64,000 bases of DNA. Origin: Tethya wilhelma. Taxonomy: Eukaryota > Porifera > Demospongiae > Tethyida > Tethyidae. The DNA lies in NCBI GenBank assembly GCA_964030475.1, contig CAXIPT010000002.1, positions 8,202,553-8,266,552 of the forward strand, read 5' to 3'. This document shows positions 34,301 through 44,366 of this stretch, one piece after another. The notes under the pieces were generated by a model. The model had not been told where the DNA came from. It saw only the letters and a program-made list of their open reading frames with translations, and ran no database searches. Within the stretch, counting starts at the first letter, position 1. Each line of letters begins with the position of its first letter. A program made the position numbers and the translations under genes.

Positions 34301-35807
34301 AGGAATTGTTACTTTTCCCCAGTGCCCCTACGATTATTGCCTCCCAATATCAGATTCTGACGTAAGCATTGATTTGAATGTGAAAGATGGTTCTGATGCA
34401 CAATGTGCTTCGGGCCGGTCGAAACTTTTGTGCGGAGCGTGTGAAGATGGTTTCAGCCTCATGCTTGGTGGCTCTAAATGTAAACCTTGTTCCAACGCCT
34501 ACCTCTTACTCCTTGTTGTCTTTGCTTTTGCTGGCATTGCTTTGGTACTCCTAGTGTTGGTTTGCAATCTGACGGTAGCAATTGGAACCATCAATGGTCT
34601 GACTTTCTATGCCAACATTGTTGCAGCGAATCAATCTGTGTTGGTGCCAGTTCAGAGACCCTTCTTTAGAATCATTACAATTTTTATTGCTTGGTTAAAC
34701 CTTGACTTTGGAATAGAGACGTGTTTTTACGCTGGATTAAATGCTTATTCCAAAACGTGGCTTCAACTTGTCTTTCCAGCGTACGTTTTATTTCTAGCAA
34801 TAGTTTTAGTCGGACTCAGTAAATGTTACAAACCGATTTCCAACCTTCTTCGCAATCGAGATCCAATAGCAACCTTAGCAACTCTTCTTCTGCTCTGTTT
34901 TACAAAGTTGATCCGTTTCATCATAGATGTAATTTCATTTGCATCTATCGACTATCCTGATGGATCCCGCAGGTCAGTGTGGCTGCTTGATGCTAACGTA
35001 CGTTACCTTGAACTCAAGCACATACCACTCTTTCTCACAGCACTCTTATTCCTTGTCATATTGTGTGTCTTTACCCTTTCCCTCTTCTCCTGGCAGTGGT
35101 TAAAAACGTTATGCTCGAAAAAGAAGCACTTCAGGTGGATGGTGAAGCTTTTTCAACCTTACTTCGTTCCACATTCACCCAAGCACTGTTATTGGACTGG
35201 TCTACTGTTGCTTGTACGTCTACTGTTGTATCTAATCTTGGCTGTTAATGTTCTCGGAGATCCTAGCATCAACCTTCTTTCCGTTGTCGCAGCGACTCTT
35301 GTCTTACTATTTCTGAAAGAACGCTACGTCACAAAAGTTTACAAGAATTTGTTTGTCGATGCTTTGGAAAGTCTGTACATTCTCAACCTCCTTCTTTTTT
35401 CTGGTACTAGTTTGTATGTCCAAGCTCTGAATGGAAGGCAGGAGATTGTTGCTGCCCTTTCTCTAGTCGGGGCATTTGTCACGTTTGTTACCATTGTTTG
35501 TTATCATACCTATGAGTATCTTTTGAATGCAAAGTATCAAAAGAAGCTGCTGAGAGTATTTGCCGTGTGTCGATTTTCTCAAGGAAAAGCAAAGAAATCA
35601 ACCAAATCAAGTGAAAACATCCAAGCAAGTAAACTATTGTCAATTGAAAATGACTTAACTCATTATGCCAATCTTGATTCCATCAATGATGATTCTGCTT
35701 ATATCAGTGGTGACAAAGGAATGGATACATCTTGCAGTCAATTCGATTCAATTCATAATGCTAATAGTGCTGACATTAGTCAGTCATATCAAAAACTATC
35801 AGATTAA
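31398..35807 (+). CDS. Beta-helix ectodomain, multi-pass membrane receptor-like protein
   Basis: About 1469 aa in one exon. I prefer the ATG at 31398 (MDCIYYRSVFCLLLLTTVL, a good signal peptide) over 31380, because the intervening ATTTCAG could be a splice acceptor. Residues ~30-740 are a repetitive Asn-rich stretch with many GGA/GGALY turns (YGGALF, YVGGALYSK, NGGGLFIST), typical of right-handed parallel beta-helix and chlamydial-Pmp-like repeats, with many N-x-S/T sites. A Cys-rich region follows (CDPCPIGFKVPSSHCSCECD, LLCGACEDGFSL). Then come about eight hydrophobic helices beginning NAYLLLLVVFAFAGIALV and including WLNLDFGIETCFY. A ~100-residue cytosolic Ser/Asp tail ends it. It is probably a surface recognition receptor; ligand and signalling are unknown. 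This architecture is common and expanded in sponges. Confidence 0.85.
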   Translation: MDCIYYRSVFCLLLLTTVLNFSGVCSTVVYITPHENFTNNCTNWTGTTQHDKCLTLSGYALTLNGDHGAQESTQQLILMPGNHTLNIDLSVANFSLFSMSTNVTLNATTTVTVTCIQRVRFLFHKVGKVHINGLHLFGCTESILSEVEEFTVYSSAFNGHGENGSGLNMSDVKNAFVSECSFQWLIGSSKNHPNDTRGGAIIAYNTNIIIRSSEFYHNRASYGGALFGRKSNITFNSCTFVNNTASTYGGVLYAHSGRVTMNSSTATNNRAKFDGGVALVSTGSFVTINNSSFTFNEAKTGGAVRLLKRVGALITDTNFSHNMARGQPSEPLQEYGGALFINRDGNLSIHRTRFYNNTATYVGGALYSKYGNLTLIDVDFSDNSAQRGGGLFVSTSTATVVHNVYFTKNRASYDGGAIWTEDCVMNINHSQFVNNSADRASAIRFLKLSQVSTSEVTISDTSFVYNWANFSTINLSQNNATFSGNTTFWGNKGSLYIFGSNLTITGHANFSQNSFLLKNSSEGGAVSTFQSKLIFNGHSVMMENTAEYGGALYAIESEIFNYGRLFIENNTAIVAGGGVYAYQSGLNFKTSIAVIARNNASENGGGLFISTSLLRVFGGSLEITGNTAKQGGGASFEMNGKLYIIKDRVECFNVSQSECSFCTCRLNGQEWIRVDFVENKAEYGGAMYISDESNSDTCNNTPFGVRSTAGEQCFLQGLALYSFNFLTKLSSNFRNTRFIDNVATAAGSIIYGGLLDRCSFTPFTEVFKDFYAFENYSVNSVDYLKTLTNLNDSLLHKVSSKPVRICFCYNGRPNCSYEVPTIYVRKSETFTIPAAAVDQINSSLTNVTIRGTLVSSHGALNEGESSQQTNNVCTNLKYTISSPNTIEQLALFAEGPCKDIGISKRTISVSFLPCDPCPIGFKVPSSHCSCECDPRLFPDYIIDCSYADKTVQRKDKAWIAYVNETSLEGIVTFPQCPYDYCLPISDSDVSIDLNVKDGSDAQCASGRSKLLCGACEDGFSLMLGGSKCKPCSNAYLLLLVVFAFAGIALVLLVLVCNLTVAIGTINGLTFYANIVAANQSVLVPVQRPFFRIITIFIAWLNLDFGIETCFYAGLNAYSKTWLQLVFPAYVLFLAIVLVGLSKCYKPISNLLRNRDPIATLATLLLLCFTKLIRFIIDVISFASIDYPDGSRRSVWLLDANVRYLELKHIPLFLTALLFLVILCVFTLSLFSWQWLKTLCSKKKHFRWMVKLFQPYFVPHSPKHCYWTGLLLLVRLLLYLILAVNVLGDPSINLLSVVAATLVLLFLKERYVTKVYKNLFVDALESLYILNLLLFSGTSLYVQALNGRQEIVAALSLVGAFVTFVTIVCYHTYEYLLNAKYQKKLLRVFAVCRFSQGKAKKSTKSSENIQASKLLSIENDLTHYANLDSINDDSAYISGDKGMDTSCSQFDSIHNANSADISQSYQKLSD

Positions 35808-36272
35808 TTTTATTTTCTGAGTCATTATTAAATTTGCAGTAATTTTTACTCAGCATGTACTTAGTGTGTAAGTTAGAACTTTGTTGCCCAGCGTATGCTT
35901 TGTTGTTGATGTTTATTATCAGTTGATCATCCTTATTGATCCAGTTGTAAGGCTGTAATGTAAACATGAGTACACAATTATGTTTGTGGTGTAGTACTTG
36001 GGAAACTCATGATCACATGAGTCATCTTGATTATGATGATGATGACCTCTAGCTGGCCTAGGAGGCCTCGAGGGGACTAGTTTGTAGTAGTGGGGGAATT
36101 ACTCTGGGATTTCCCCCAAAGCGTCGTCATGTGGCATCATGAATATCACTACTTCTGGTAGTACAGTGCATAAAAGGAGTTGCTTTGCCATCTTTTGGAC
36201 CATTTACTACTATACTACGTATACTTTAGTTCTGATCTGTGTCAAGTTATTAATTCGTGTGTTGGGTTCAGT
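35808..36272. other. Intergenic; 3' UTR and TRIM-NHL promoter
   Basis: No gene seen. It must hold the end of the beta-helix transcript and the start of the TRIM-NHL transcript, which are in the same orientation. Confidence 0.4.
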
Positions 36273-38814
36273 ATGGCTACAAGTTCTCATGCTGCAAGAA
36301 AAGCTCTCAAAGAATCTTTGCTTGTAAGTCAAATTATATTGAATGTTGTGTCGAAACAGTCTAGCTCAGAGTGTAGCTATACAAGCTTTTAATAAGACTA
36401 TATTGTAATAGTATTATACGAACAGAACTTTAACAATTGCACATAACATGCATTTTATCATTCTACAGGTTCCTAGTAAAGGGTATACAGACATACCTAA
36501 GGATGTCTTTTGCCAGATCAAGGCTAGCGAGAATCAGTCGGACAACAATGACAAGCACATCTACATTGAACCACACACCCTGCCTTGCCTTCACTCCTTC
36601 TGTAAAGAGTGCATCAAGAAGGAGATTGATTCAACGTCAGAATCAAGCAAAGAGTTCACATGTCCAACTTGCAGCACTAAGTGTACCTTGCCAGAAAAAG
36701 GTGTCGAAGGCCTGCCACGAGATCTGAGACTCGAATTCAGAGCACAGTCGATGGAGTACGTAATCAGGCTTGCTAAACCTGACAGTATCCAGTGCGACAA
36801 CTGTGAGGATGAAGTCTCCAAAGAGCATCCTGCCTCATTCTGTTGCGACTGCCGTGAGTTTCTCTGTAAACATTGTGCCGAGCATCACTTGATCAGCAAG
36901 CGTACAAAAAGACACATTGTGGTCAACACTGCTGACAAGAATGCCAAAGTGGAAATTGTAAAGAATGTCAAACCTCCAGAAATGCGCATTTGCCCTATTC
37001 CTAGGCATGAAAGGCAAAATCTTGCACTTGATTTCTATTGTCTGACTTGCGAGGAGCTTGTCTGTCATTCTTGTCTTCTTGCCGAACACAAAGACGAAAA
37101 ACACGAGTACCAGAGCTTACGTGATGTTGCAAAGCAGCATGTTGATGAGATGCAAGGTCTTCTCGGAAAAGCTGAAGATGCATCTACTCAGCTTAAAGAT
37201 GCAAAACAAAGGAGCGAGAAAATGATAGGTCAAGTAAAGACGTCCAAAAACCAAGTGAGGAACAAGATTGAGAAAAAGTTCAAAGAGATTGAAGAAGCCT
37301 TGAAGATCAGAAAAGGAGAGCTGTTAAATGACACTGAGAAGATTGCCACTGACAAGCTCACATGCCTCAGCAGTCAAAAGGATAAATTCGTAAATCTCCA
37401 GCTACGAATCCAATCCTTCATGGATGCCATCAAGACGACAGTCAAGTACCAAGATGAGGAAGTTGTAGCTTTCAAACGAATGCTCCAAACCGAACTTGAC
37501 AAGATCTTGAAGGAATTTGAAAATCTCTCACTTCGCCTTGACGAAAGTGAAGCTATACCAACATCACTCAATCCTGATGCCGTTACCAAACAGATTGCTG
37601 ACTATGGTGAGATCAAATCTGGCAGCTCACCCGAAAATGCCAAAGTATTTCTTCACATGCCACGTGCCATGAAAGACAAGCCGAGAAAATTCATTGTACG
37701 AGTGTTTGACGAGTCTGGCAAACCATTTGAATATGGTGATGAAGATATCAAGGGAGAGCTAAAGCTTCCAGGCTCAAAGGAAAAAGTGGAGGGTCTAGGA
37801 GAGTATGTGAGCAAAAATATGTACGTTGTTACACTCACTCCAAAGGAAGTCGGTATGAATGAGCTTGTAGTGACCGTTCGAAATCGTCCCATTGCTGGTT
37901 GCCCGTTTCCACTACTTGTAAGAGAAGCAAAGGACTGGAACAATCTTCCAGAGAAGCTATCAGATGCTATCCCCAGTGGTACTTTTGGAGATTATGTTTT
38001 CGATTTAGCTTTCCACACCAATGGTACCTTGTTCGTGTCTCAGAATAGTTGTGTTCGAGTCATTGATCCAGCCGATAACACTGTCAAGAAAACCATTGGT
38101 GGCAGTCGTGGATCTGGCAATACAAACTTCAACTATCCTCATGCCATAGCACTCAGTGGAGACACACTGTATGTCGCTGACCACAATAACCACCGGGTTC
38201 AAGTCATAGAAGCAGTCGGTGAGTACAATTTCAAACGAGAGCCGTTTGGTAGCAATGGTAGTGGAGATGGCCAGCTGAGCTATCCCTGTGGAGTCTGTGT
38301 CGATAGTGATGGCAAGATCTATGTGGCCGATAGGAACAATGACCGTATTGTTGTGTTTGAGAGTGATGGAACATTTTCCAGAAACATCAAGCCCACTGGG
38401 GATAATTTTCTGAAGAAGCCATGGGGAGTTGCCTTCGACCCCTTGGGTAACCTCCACGTCGTTTGCTATGAAAGCAGCCACCATAAGGTGATGATTGTAT
38501 CTCTTGAAGAGTCTAAGGTGATAAAAACCTACGGAGAAGATGATTTGATCAGTCCGACTGGAATCACCATAGACGAAGAGGGCTACCCGTTTGTGGTTGA
38601 GTGGAACTCCTCCAACAGTAAGCTCGTGGTGTTTGATCCCAAATGCAACTACAAGCTGATGAAGACTGTTACCGGTATTAACTATTCTATGGGCGTAGCC
38701 GTTGCAAATGATGGTACGGTTTTTGTTGGAGATCACAACAACAACTGTGTTCGAAAGTGCATTGTTGAAGAGAAGGTGCCAGAAGAGCAGCCAGCAAAAG
38801 AGCCTGAACAGTAA
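36273..38814 (+). CDS. TRIM-NHL protein with degenerate RING
   Basis: Exon 1 (36273-36323, MATSSHAARKALKESLL) joins in phase 0 to exon 2 (36469-38814): 798 aa. Order: RING-like segment (TLPCLHSFCKECI ... FTCPTC), B-box 1 (CDNCEDEVSKEHPASFCCDC), B-box 2 (FYCLTCEELVCHSCLLAEH), coiled coil ~240-360, filamin-type Ig ~395-500 (PLLVREA), and about six NHL blades (LYVADHNNHRVQVIE, IYVADRNNDRIVVF, VFVGDHNNNCVRK). The family acts as E3 ligases and RNA or protein scaffolds. The first RING zinc pair is not intact: only one Cys (VFCQI) precedes a long insert before PHTLPCLHSFC, so ligase activity is doubtful. An AATAAA signal follows at 38819. Confidence 0.93.
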
Positions 38815-38818
38815 CACA

Positions 38819-38824
38819 AATAAA
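38819..38824 (+). terminator. Polyadenylation signal AATAAA
   Basis: Canonical hexamer five bases after the TRIM-NHL stop codon; plausible but not proven. Confidence 0.5.
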
Positions 38825-39321
38825 CAAGAAGTGAGTTCTATAGTATACTGTGACATCGACATAATTATGTGTAATATACTATTGTAATCCTTTATTGTGT
38901 GTTGTTGTAGTTTATGAACTTATATTTGCGCAAATGCTGTTTATTTTAGTCAGTGTTTTGCTAAGAATAATACTTGTACAAATTAAATATCTGTATATAA
39001 AATTGTCATGATTGTATATAATAATATATAGCTCCAACTCAATTATATACATGTATTATTATTGCAAAATTTGGTAATAAACATTTAATATTAATTTTTA
39101 TACAAAAAAAAATTTCAACTCTAAAAATTATTAATCCACGTTCCAAAGAGGTATATATCACATTACCATTAAAGCAATAAATTATAGAAATTATATATAT
39201 TAAACTTACGTAACAGTAACTAAAACAATGAACAATAATAACTATATACATCTCTAACATGTTGTGTTACTATATATAACTAGTATGTACAGGAAATCCC
39301 TTATATAGGTGTTTATTAAGC
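38825..39321. other. Convergent 3' intergenic region
   Basis: Very AT-rich. The TRIM-NHL (+) and stonustoxin-like GTPase (-) genes converge here. No gene seen. Confidence 0.4.
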
Positions 39322-42300
39322 TTAAGACATTACAGCAGATTTTACAGCACTGGCTACTGCTTTGGCTTTATTATACAAACCACTAAAGAAGCCTTTGCTT
39401 TCTCTCTCTTTCTTGATTGATTCAACAGTGGATTGAATTCTTTTCACCTGATTCAGTGTGTCCACCGTTTCCTCCCAACCTGGTGCCTTCTTCTCCTCTT
39501 CTTCTTTGATTCGCTTGTCAACATCGTGAGCATCCTTCATGACAGCCAGTAGTTTTGCTTGCTTCTTTGTCGTCTCTAGGTAGTTGACACGCTCCAGCCA
39601 TCCTTCTTTTGCTTGTTTCTTCTCAGAGTTGATGAGCAGCTGGATGTACTCCACTTGTGTGAGTGGGTTGGGCTTGAGGGCTATTTCATCCAACCTCATT
39701 AGACAGAGTCGAGCCTCGTCAACCATCTCATGGAGTTGGGCATGCGCTTCTTCAAGTTGACGCTGATGGCTGGCAATCATTTCTTCAACAGCTTGCTTTC
39801 CAGTGGAGGCGCTTTCAAATTTCTTCTTTAAATCTTCGTGTGTCTTTTTGTCAATTCTATGTTTCAAGATAAATCTTTCACCAGTGTTCTTATGGTGTGA
39901 CCAGTGGCATCCACCATCACAGAATCTGCAGGAGGCACTACTTCCATTATCATTCATTGCATAGCAATATCTCTTATTATCATTGTCTGGGATATAACAC
40001 GGGTAATGACAAGTGTAGTTGCACTTCAGACAGTTAGTTACGTATTCTCCAGTTGACAGTTTTTCGGCATGATAGTAAGGTACTTTGATTTCAAATGAAA
40101 ATTCCCTATTTGCAATGATATCGGCCTCATGGGTTTTCAATGCAATTTTCTCTTGGCGAAGAACCTCCATCTCAGCCAGACATGCCTGCATCTGTCGCTG
40201 AAGCCCAATGATGATGGTCTGGAGTCGTTCACGTTGGTCGAGCACGTCTTTCGTCATGGTGAGGCTAACACTCTCGGCCGTTTGAAATGCTGTGAAGAAC
40301 TTTTTGAAAGAGTTCACACCCATCCTCCAGAACATCTCATCAAAGTTGTCTTCGTCATCATCAGTAGTCTCAGCAAATAGAGCAGAGTTATTGAACTTGA
40401 AAAAGCCAGAACATGGAATCTTAGCTGCTTCTATGGCTGACATAACTGGTGGTTTTTGACCATCGGCAAAAGTGACCATAATAAAGATATTCTTGGCTAC
40501 ATCTTTACCAAAGATGGACAGGATTGAGTCGAAGATGTACTGCTGGGTAGGAGTGAGACGTGCAAGAGCTGATTGGGTCACGAATCCAACGCCATCAAGG
40601 TGAGTGATTTCATTGCGACCAGTAACAGAAAAGAATTCCTTGATTTGCTCTGTGATCATGTTGTCTCTCTTCAAGCCAGATGTGTCTCCAAACCCTGGGG
40701 TGTCGATGATGGTGAGGTTGTAGTCAACACGCGATCCTTCCATGTGGTGGATAGTGTAAGCAGTGATAGCACTCGTTTGGCTGTGTGCTTGACTTTTCGC
40801 TTCTTCAGTGATGAGCTTGAATCGGAAGTCATCCTTCCATTGCACTCCAAACACGTAATTTATCATGCCATTGATCAGAGTGCTCTTTCCAGCACCAGTA
40901 GCTCCCAGCACCATCAGGACCTTCTCAGGAACACCTGGGGTTGGTTCACCGATGGACACCTTGTGAAGCATTTTTCCTGGCAAATCGATTTCTTGACCCA
41001 CTAGCTTGTAAACAGGAGGTCCACTTTCTTGAGGAATAGGAGTGCTTTTATCTCTCAGGGTTACAGCTAGCCGATCAGCACGGGGTGGTTGAGTAAGAAT
41101 GGGGTCACTGACTTTGCTGTACTCACTAACTCCAGCATCACACTCTGCACGTACTTTCACACAGTAGGACTTTTCTGGCTGAAGACCATCGATGGTGATG
41201 CTGGTTTCTTTGCCGGTGGTTGTTTTGCTCTTCCACTGGTCGGCTGGTTCTTCCTTTAGACCATAGCACACAGTGTATTGCTGTACACTATCAGAGCCAT
41301 ACTCAGGTTCAGACCACTCCAATAGAATGCTGGAATGAGTGATACCATCTTTGGCCGGTTTCACATGGTCAGGACTCACTGGTGGGTCAAACTCTTCAGA
41401 TATTCCATCTTCAAAGAGACAAATAGCTGTTCCTTCATCAGAACTTTCATCACTGTTGTCAGCAACCACAAATTTGACTCGATCACGATCTCCATTGGCT
41501 TTGGCAAAGGTCGTAAACTGTCTCACATGTTTTCTCATAGTGCCGATGATTTGCTTGTTTTTAAACCATGGGGTACTTTTCTGTGGTGGAGTAGAGGATG
41601 TCTGTGTGTCTAAGAATGCTTGCATTTGGTCCAAACTGGCATCACTACTTGTCAACATCTGGAAACTAAAGCAGACCACGTGATCATAGTTGAGGTCATT
41701 CACGACTGCATCCAGATCTCCTTCCATAAGTGCAAATCCAATGCAACTGATCTCCTGCAGAGATTGGAAGTATTTGCTAAGCACCTTCACCTCATTTTCC
41801 TTCATTTGTAGCCAGGTCTTGAGCTGGTGGGCACTGAATGGAGAGGCCTCCTTTAATTTGAACACATCTGCTAGTTGAGCCTCTTCCATTCCTCCTTCTC
41901 TGATGGTTGGCAGGAGGCGAGTGAGCTTCTTTGAGACCTCCAGCCTGTATTGTAGGATCATTCCCTTGAATCGTGAGAACTGGGTCTGGAGACCAGAGAA
42001 AGAGGAGCAAACTTGTGTGTTCATGAGGTCGTTACATTGCATTTCATAATCTTGCAACTCTTCCATCACTTTCTGCGCTTGGCTCACGAGGCTTGTGCTG
42101 ATCTCATGAACAACTTTGGCAGCTTCACTACTCAAATTGCTCAGCGGATGAAGCCACACCTTCTTTGGAACAACTTGTGGAATACCATCTTTCTTCAGCA
42201 AATCTGGCAACTCCTGAAAAACTTTGACAGCTTCTTGAAAGGTAGTAGGATTCTTTGGAAGCTGTAAATCACCATGAAATTTACATTCAAGCCTGTTAGC

Positions 42301-42909
42301 TGCTTTCTTATCCTCTTCGTTCATATCTAGATCAGCATTACCTTTGATTTCTGTTATTCCTGGCAAGGCTTTGACCAATGCTTCGACTTTGCCCTGCACA
42401 TTGCGCACATTCTCACTGTCTTCTATTTTTCGATCAAAAACAAAGAAAGCATCGGCTCCGTAAACAACTCCAGCAACAACATGGGTGGCGATTTTGTTGC
42501 TAAATACGTCAGGGTATTGGATGTTTCCCAGCTGTTCCATTGTGAGCTGATCGAACCTGGAGGTACTCCAATACTTGAGGCTTACACGGGATTGGTGCTT
42601 GGAGGATTTGCGATCGTCTAGGTATTTTGCAGATCCAGAGACTTGAACCAGTCCTCCCATGAAGCTCAGCTTCAAACTAGCACTAATGTCGAGCTTTGAA
42701 GCCTTACTCTCGAGGCTATCTTCAGCAATGACTTCAAAATCAGAACCAACTTGTTCTCTAGAATCGAGTGCACTTTTGAGTCTCTCATCATTCCAAAGAG
42801 TGATGCCAGGAATTAACTTGTCACTGCGACAGTCATAGAGCATCCCCAATCTGAAAGGACGACCAAGACAGGCCATTTCGATGACTTCTTCAGAATTATT
42901 ACCAGCCAT
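39322..42909 (-). CDS. Stonustoxin-like N-terminal module/FN3/GTPase protein
   Basis: 1195 aa, single coding exon. The N-terminus (MACLGRPFRLGMLYDCRSD; KHQSRVSLKYWST; THVVAGVVYGADAFFVFD) resembles the MACPF/CDC-type first domain of the stonustoxin family, a pore-forming fold also found in many non-venom animal proteins. It is followed by the helical and thioredoxin-like regions seen in that family. FN3 is at ~535-630 (ITHSSILLEWSEPEYGSDSV). A GTPase follows at ~660-850 with P-loop GATGAGKSTLING and switch IIDTPGFGDTSG. A Cys/His cluster at ~955-1010 (CLKCNYTCHYPC; CRFCDGGCHWSHH) is a likely zinc site. Long coiled coils run to the end. No signal peptide, so it is cytosolic; a defence or membrane-remodelling role is plausible, and toxicity should not be assumed. 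Paralogue at 44367-46832. Confidence 0.85.
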   Translation of the reverse strand: MAGNNSEEVIEMACLGRPFRLGMLYDCRSDKLIPGITLWNDERLKSALDSREQVGSDFEVIAEDSLESKASKLDISASLKLSFMGGLVQVSGSAKYLDDRKSSKHQSRVSLKYWSTSRFDQLTMEQLGNIQYPDVFSNKIATHVVAGVVYGADAFFVFDRKIEDSENVRNVQGKVEALVKALPGITEIKGNADLDMNEEDKKAANRLECKFHGDLQLPKNPTTFQEAVKVFQELPDLLKKDGIPQVVPKKVWLHPLSNLSSEAAKVVHEISTSLVSQAQKVMEELQDYEMQCNDLMNTQVCSSFSGLQTQFSRFKGMILQYRLEVSKKLTRLLPTIREGGMEEAQLADVFKLKEASPFSAHQLKTWLQMKENEVKVLSKYFQSLQEISCIGFALMEGDLDAVVNDLNYDHVVCFSFQMLTSSDASLDQMQAFLDTQTSSTPPQKSTPWFKNKQIIGTMRKHVRQFTTFAKANGDRDRVKFVVADNSDESSDEGTAICLFEDGISEEFDPPVSPDHVKPAKDGITHSSILLEWSEPEYGSDSVQQYTVCYGLKEEPADQWKSKTTTGKETSITIDGLQPEKSYCVKVRAECDAGVSEYSKVSDPILTQPPRADRLAVTLRDKSTPIPQESGPPVYKLVGQEIDLPGKMLHKVSIGEPTPGVPEKVLMVLGATGAGKSTLINGMINYVFGVQWKDDFRFKLITEEAKSQAHSQTSAITAYTIHHMEGSRVDYNLTIIDTPGFGDTSGLKRDNMITEQIKEFFSVTGRNEITHLDGVGFVTQSALARLTPTQQYIFDSILSIFGKDVAKNIFIMVTFADGQKPPVMSAIEAAKIPCSGFFKFNNSALFAETTDDDEDNFDEMFWRMGVNSFKKFFTAFQTAESVSLTMTKDVLDQRERLQTIIIGLQRQMQACLAEMEVLRQEKIALKTHEADIIANREFSFEIKVPYYHAEKLSTGEYVTNCLKCNYTCHYPCYIPDNDNKRYCYAMNDNGSSASCRFCDGGCHWSHHKNTGERFILKHRIDKKTHEDLKKKFESASTGKQAVEEMIASHQRQLEEAHAQLHEMVDEARLCLMRLDEIALKPNPLTQVEYIQLLINSEKKQAKEGWLERVNYLETTKKQAKLLAVMKDAHDVDKRIKEEEEKKAPGWEETVDTLNQVKRIQSTVESIKKERESKGFFSGLYNKAKAVASAVKSAVMS

Positions 42910-44366
42910 TATGAAATGTTTTCAATGCCTGAATAAAGAAAGAGTTTTGGATGACAATGAAAATATATAGGTATAGAAATAATTATGCAGTTATGTATAA
43001 TTAGTAATAGCACCATATGCATGCTCAACCTTCAGCAAATTAGTGTTAGTTATTCACACTGTCTATGATATAATTATAATTTTACCTATTGCATCCATGG
43101 CTATATACTTAGCCAACATAATATAGCAAGCTAGATGCAACACATGCTTACAGAGGTTGGACAAGTACTTGAACCAAAAATACTCAGTTGCTTCCAAGTG
43201 CATGTTTAACCTAAAGTCAGTGTTGCTATCTCAGACTTCCCATCATGGTTGTTCTAGCCAGGTGCAGCTAGCTAGCCTATAAGTACATGCTCAGGCAACT
43301 CTAGTTTGAGTGTTCCTTTTTAGTGATATCGCTTGAACTGAATTTCTTAGCAGAAAAATCTACTTATTTAAAGAAAACACCAGTACTTTATGCTTATGCC
43401 CATAATTCACACACAGAAAAAACAACAGACTACTATAAGTTAACCCTTTCAGCATGTTTCACACACTGAGGGTTAGAGGCTAAAATCCCTGGCATTTATA
43501 TACACGGAGCAACATTTGTTGCCTGCAACATGTTGCTTTGTGTATAGTATCAAAAATTGTTGCTTGCAACGTACCATCATGTATACTACTGCCTGAAAAA
43601 GGTGTTAAACTCCAAGCAACATGTACGTTGCATGACCACATAAATTACACAATCAAACCACCATACACATGGAGCAGCATTGATGCATGCATAGTTAATA
43701 TTATTATAGGATATATGAAGTCTATATTGTCAATGCATCATTAAATAATTGTTACAACATTGTATAATGCTGCATACCGTGATTTGAAAGAATGATTGCC
43801 GCAGTAGCCTAGGTCACAAGGTTGGCTCCGCTGGGTTGACGTTCTGTCGATATTAGCGAGACTATTAAAAACAGTTGTATGTTGTCAGGACTCAGGTACA
43901 CAGTCGTGTTGGTTTATAGGAACTTGTACAGATCGATCGGTGATCTATTTGGTGATGCCTCTTCTACTTATGTAGAAATAATACTAGTATACTTTGTTGA
44001 TCCACAGCAAAAAAATTTCCCAACTGCAGCGCGCGGCGCGCGCTCCACGACAATGATTCAGCAAAGGTCAGTGGTGACCGTCATGTTGTCTACCCACCAC
44101 ACCAATGTACTCTCCCCAGTGTTCTCCCAACAGGCTAGATCTGAAGAGTACTACCGTACTGAAACTGCGATTGTCAGATTAGATTCTGGTACATAATCAT
44201 GACGAAGCCAGGCTAGCCAGCAACACTAGTGGTTTATACTGAGCAAACTGTCAGATTCAGAGTAGGGAAAGTACCCGGGACTGTCCCTTCACGCCCACAA
44301 CACGCCAAGTGATAATGAATAATAATTAAAATTAATTTTGTTGTCTACTATTACATAAGTAAGGTT
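42910..44366. other. Intergenic between the two GTPase genes
   Basis: It should contain the promoter and any 5' UTR of the larger gene and the 3' region of its neighbour. A repeat-like patch at ~43500-43640 has several GCAACAT/TTGCTTGCAACG copies. A GC-rich GCGCGCGGCGCGCGC tract is at ~44030. The 105-codon ORF at 43879-44196 has no recognised domain. Confidence 0.4.

Noticed and set aside
38005..38862. 285-codon minus-strand ORF
   Set aside because: Antisense shadow of the NHL-repeat coding region.
40573..41004. 143-codon plus-strand ORF
   Set aside because: Antisense to the GTPase domain of the 39322-42909 gene.
39322..42909. Reading the stonustoxin-like protein as a venom toxin
   Set aside because: No signal peptide, large GTPase and FN3 parts, and the N-terminal fold is widespread in non-venom animal proteins.
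43879..44196. 105-codon plus-strand ORF with a GC-rich patch
   Set aside because: No domain, no splice partner and low-complexity composition; not supported as a gene.
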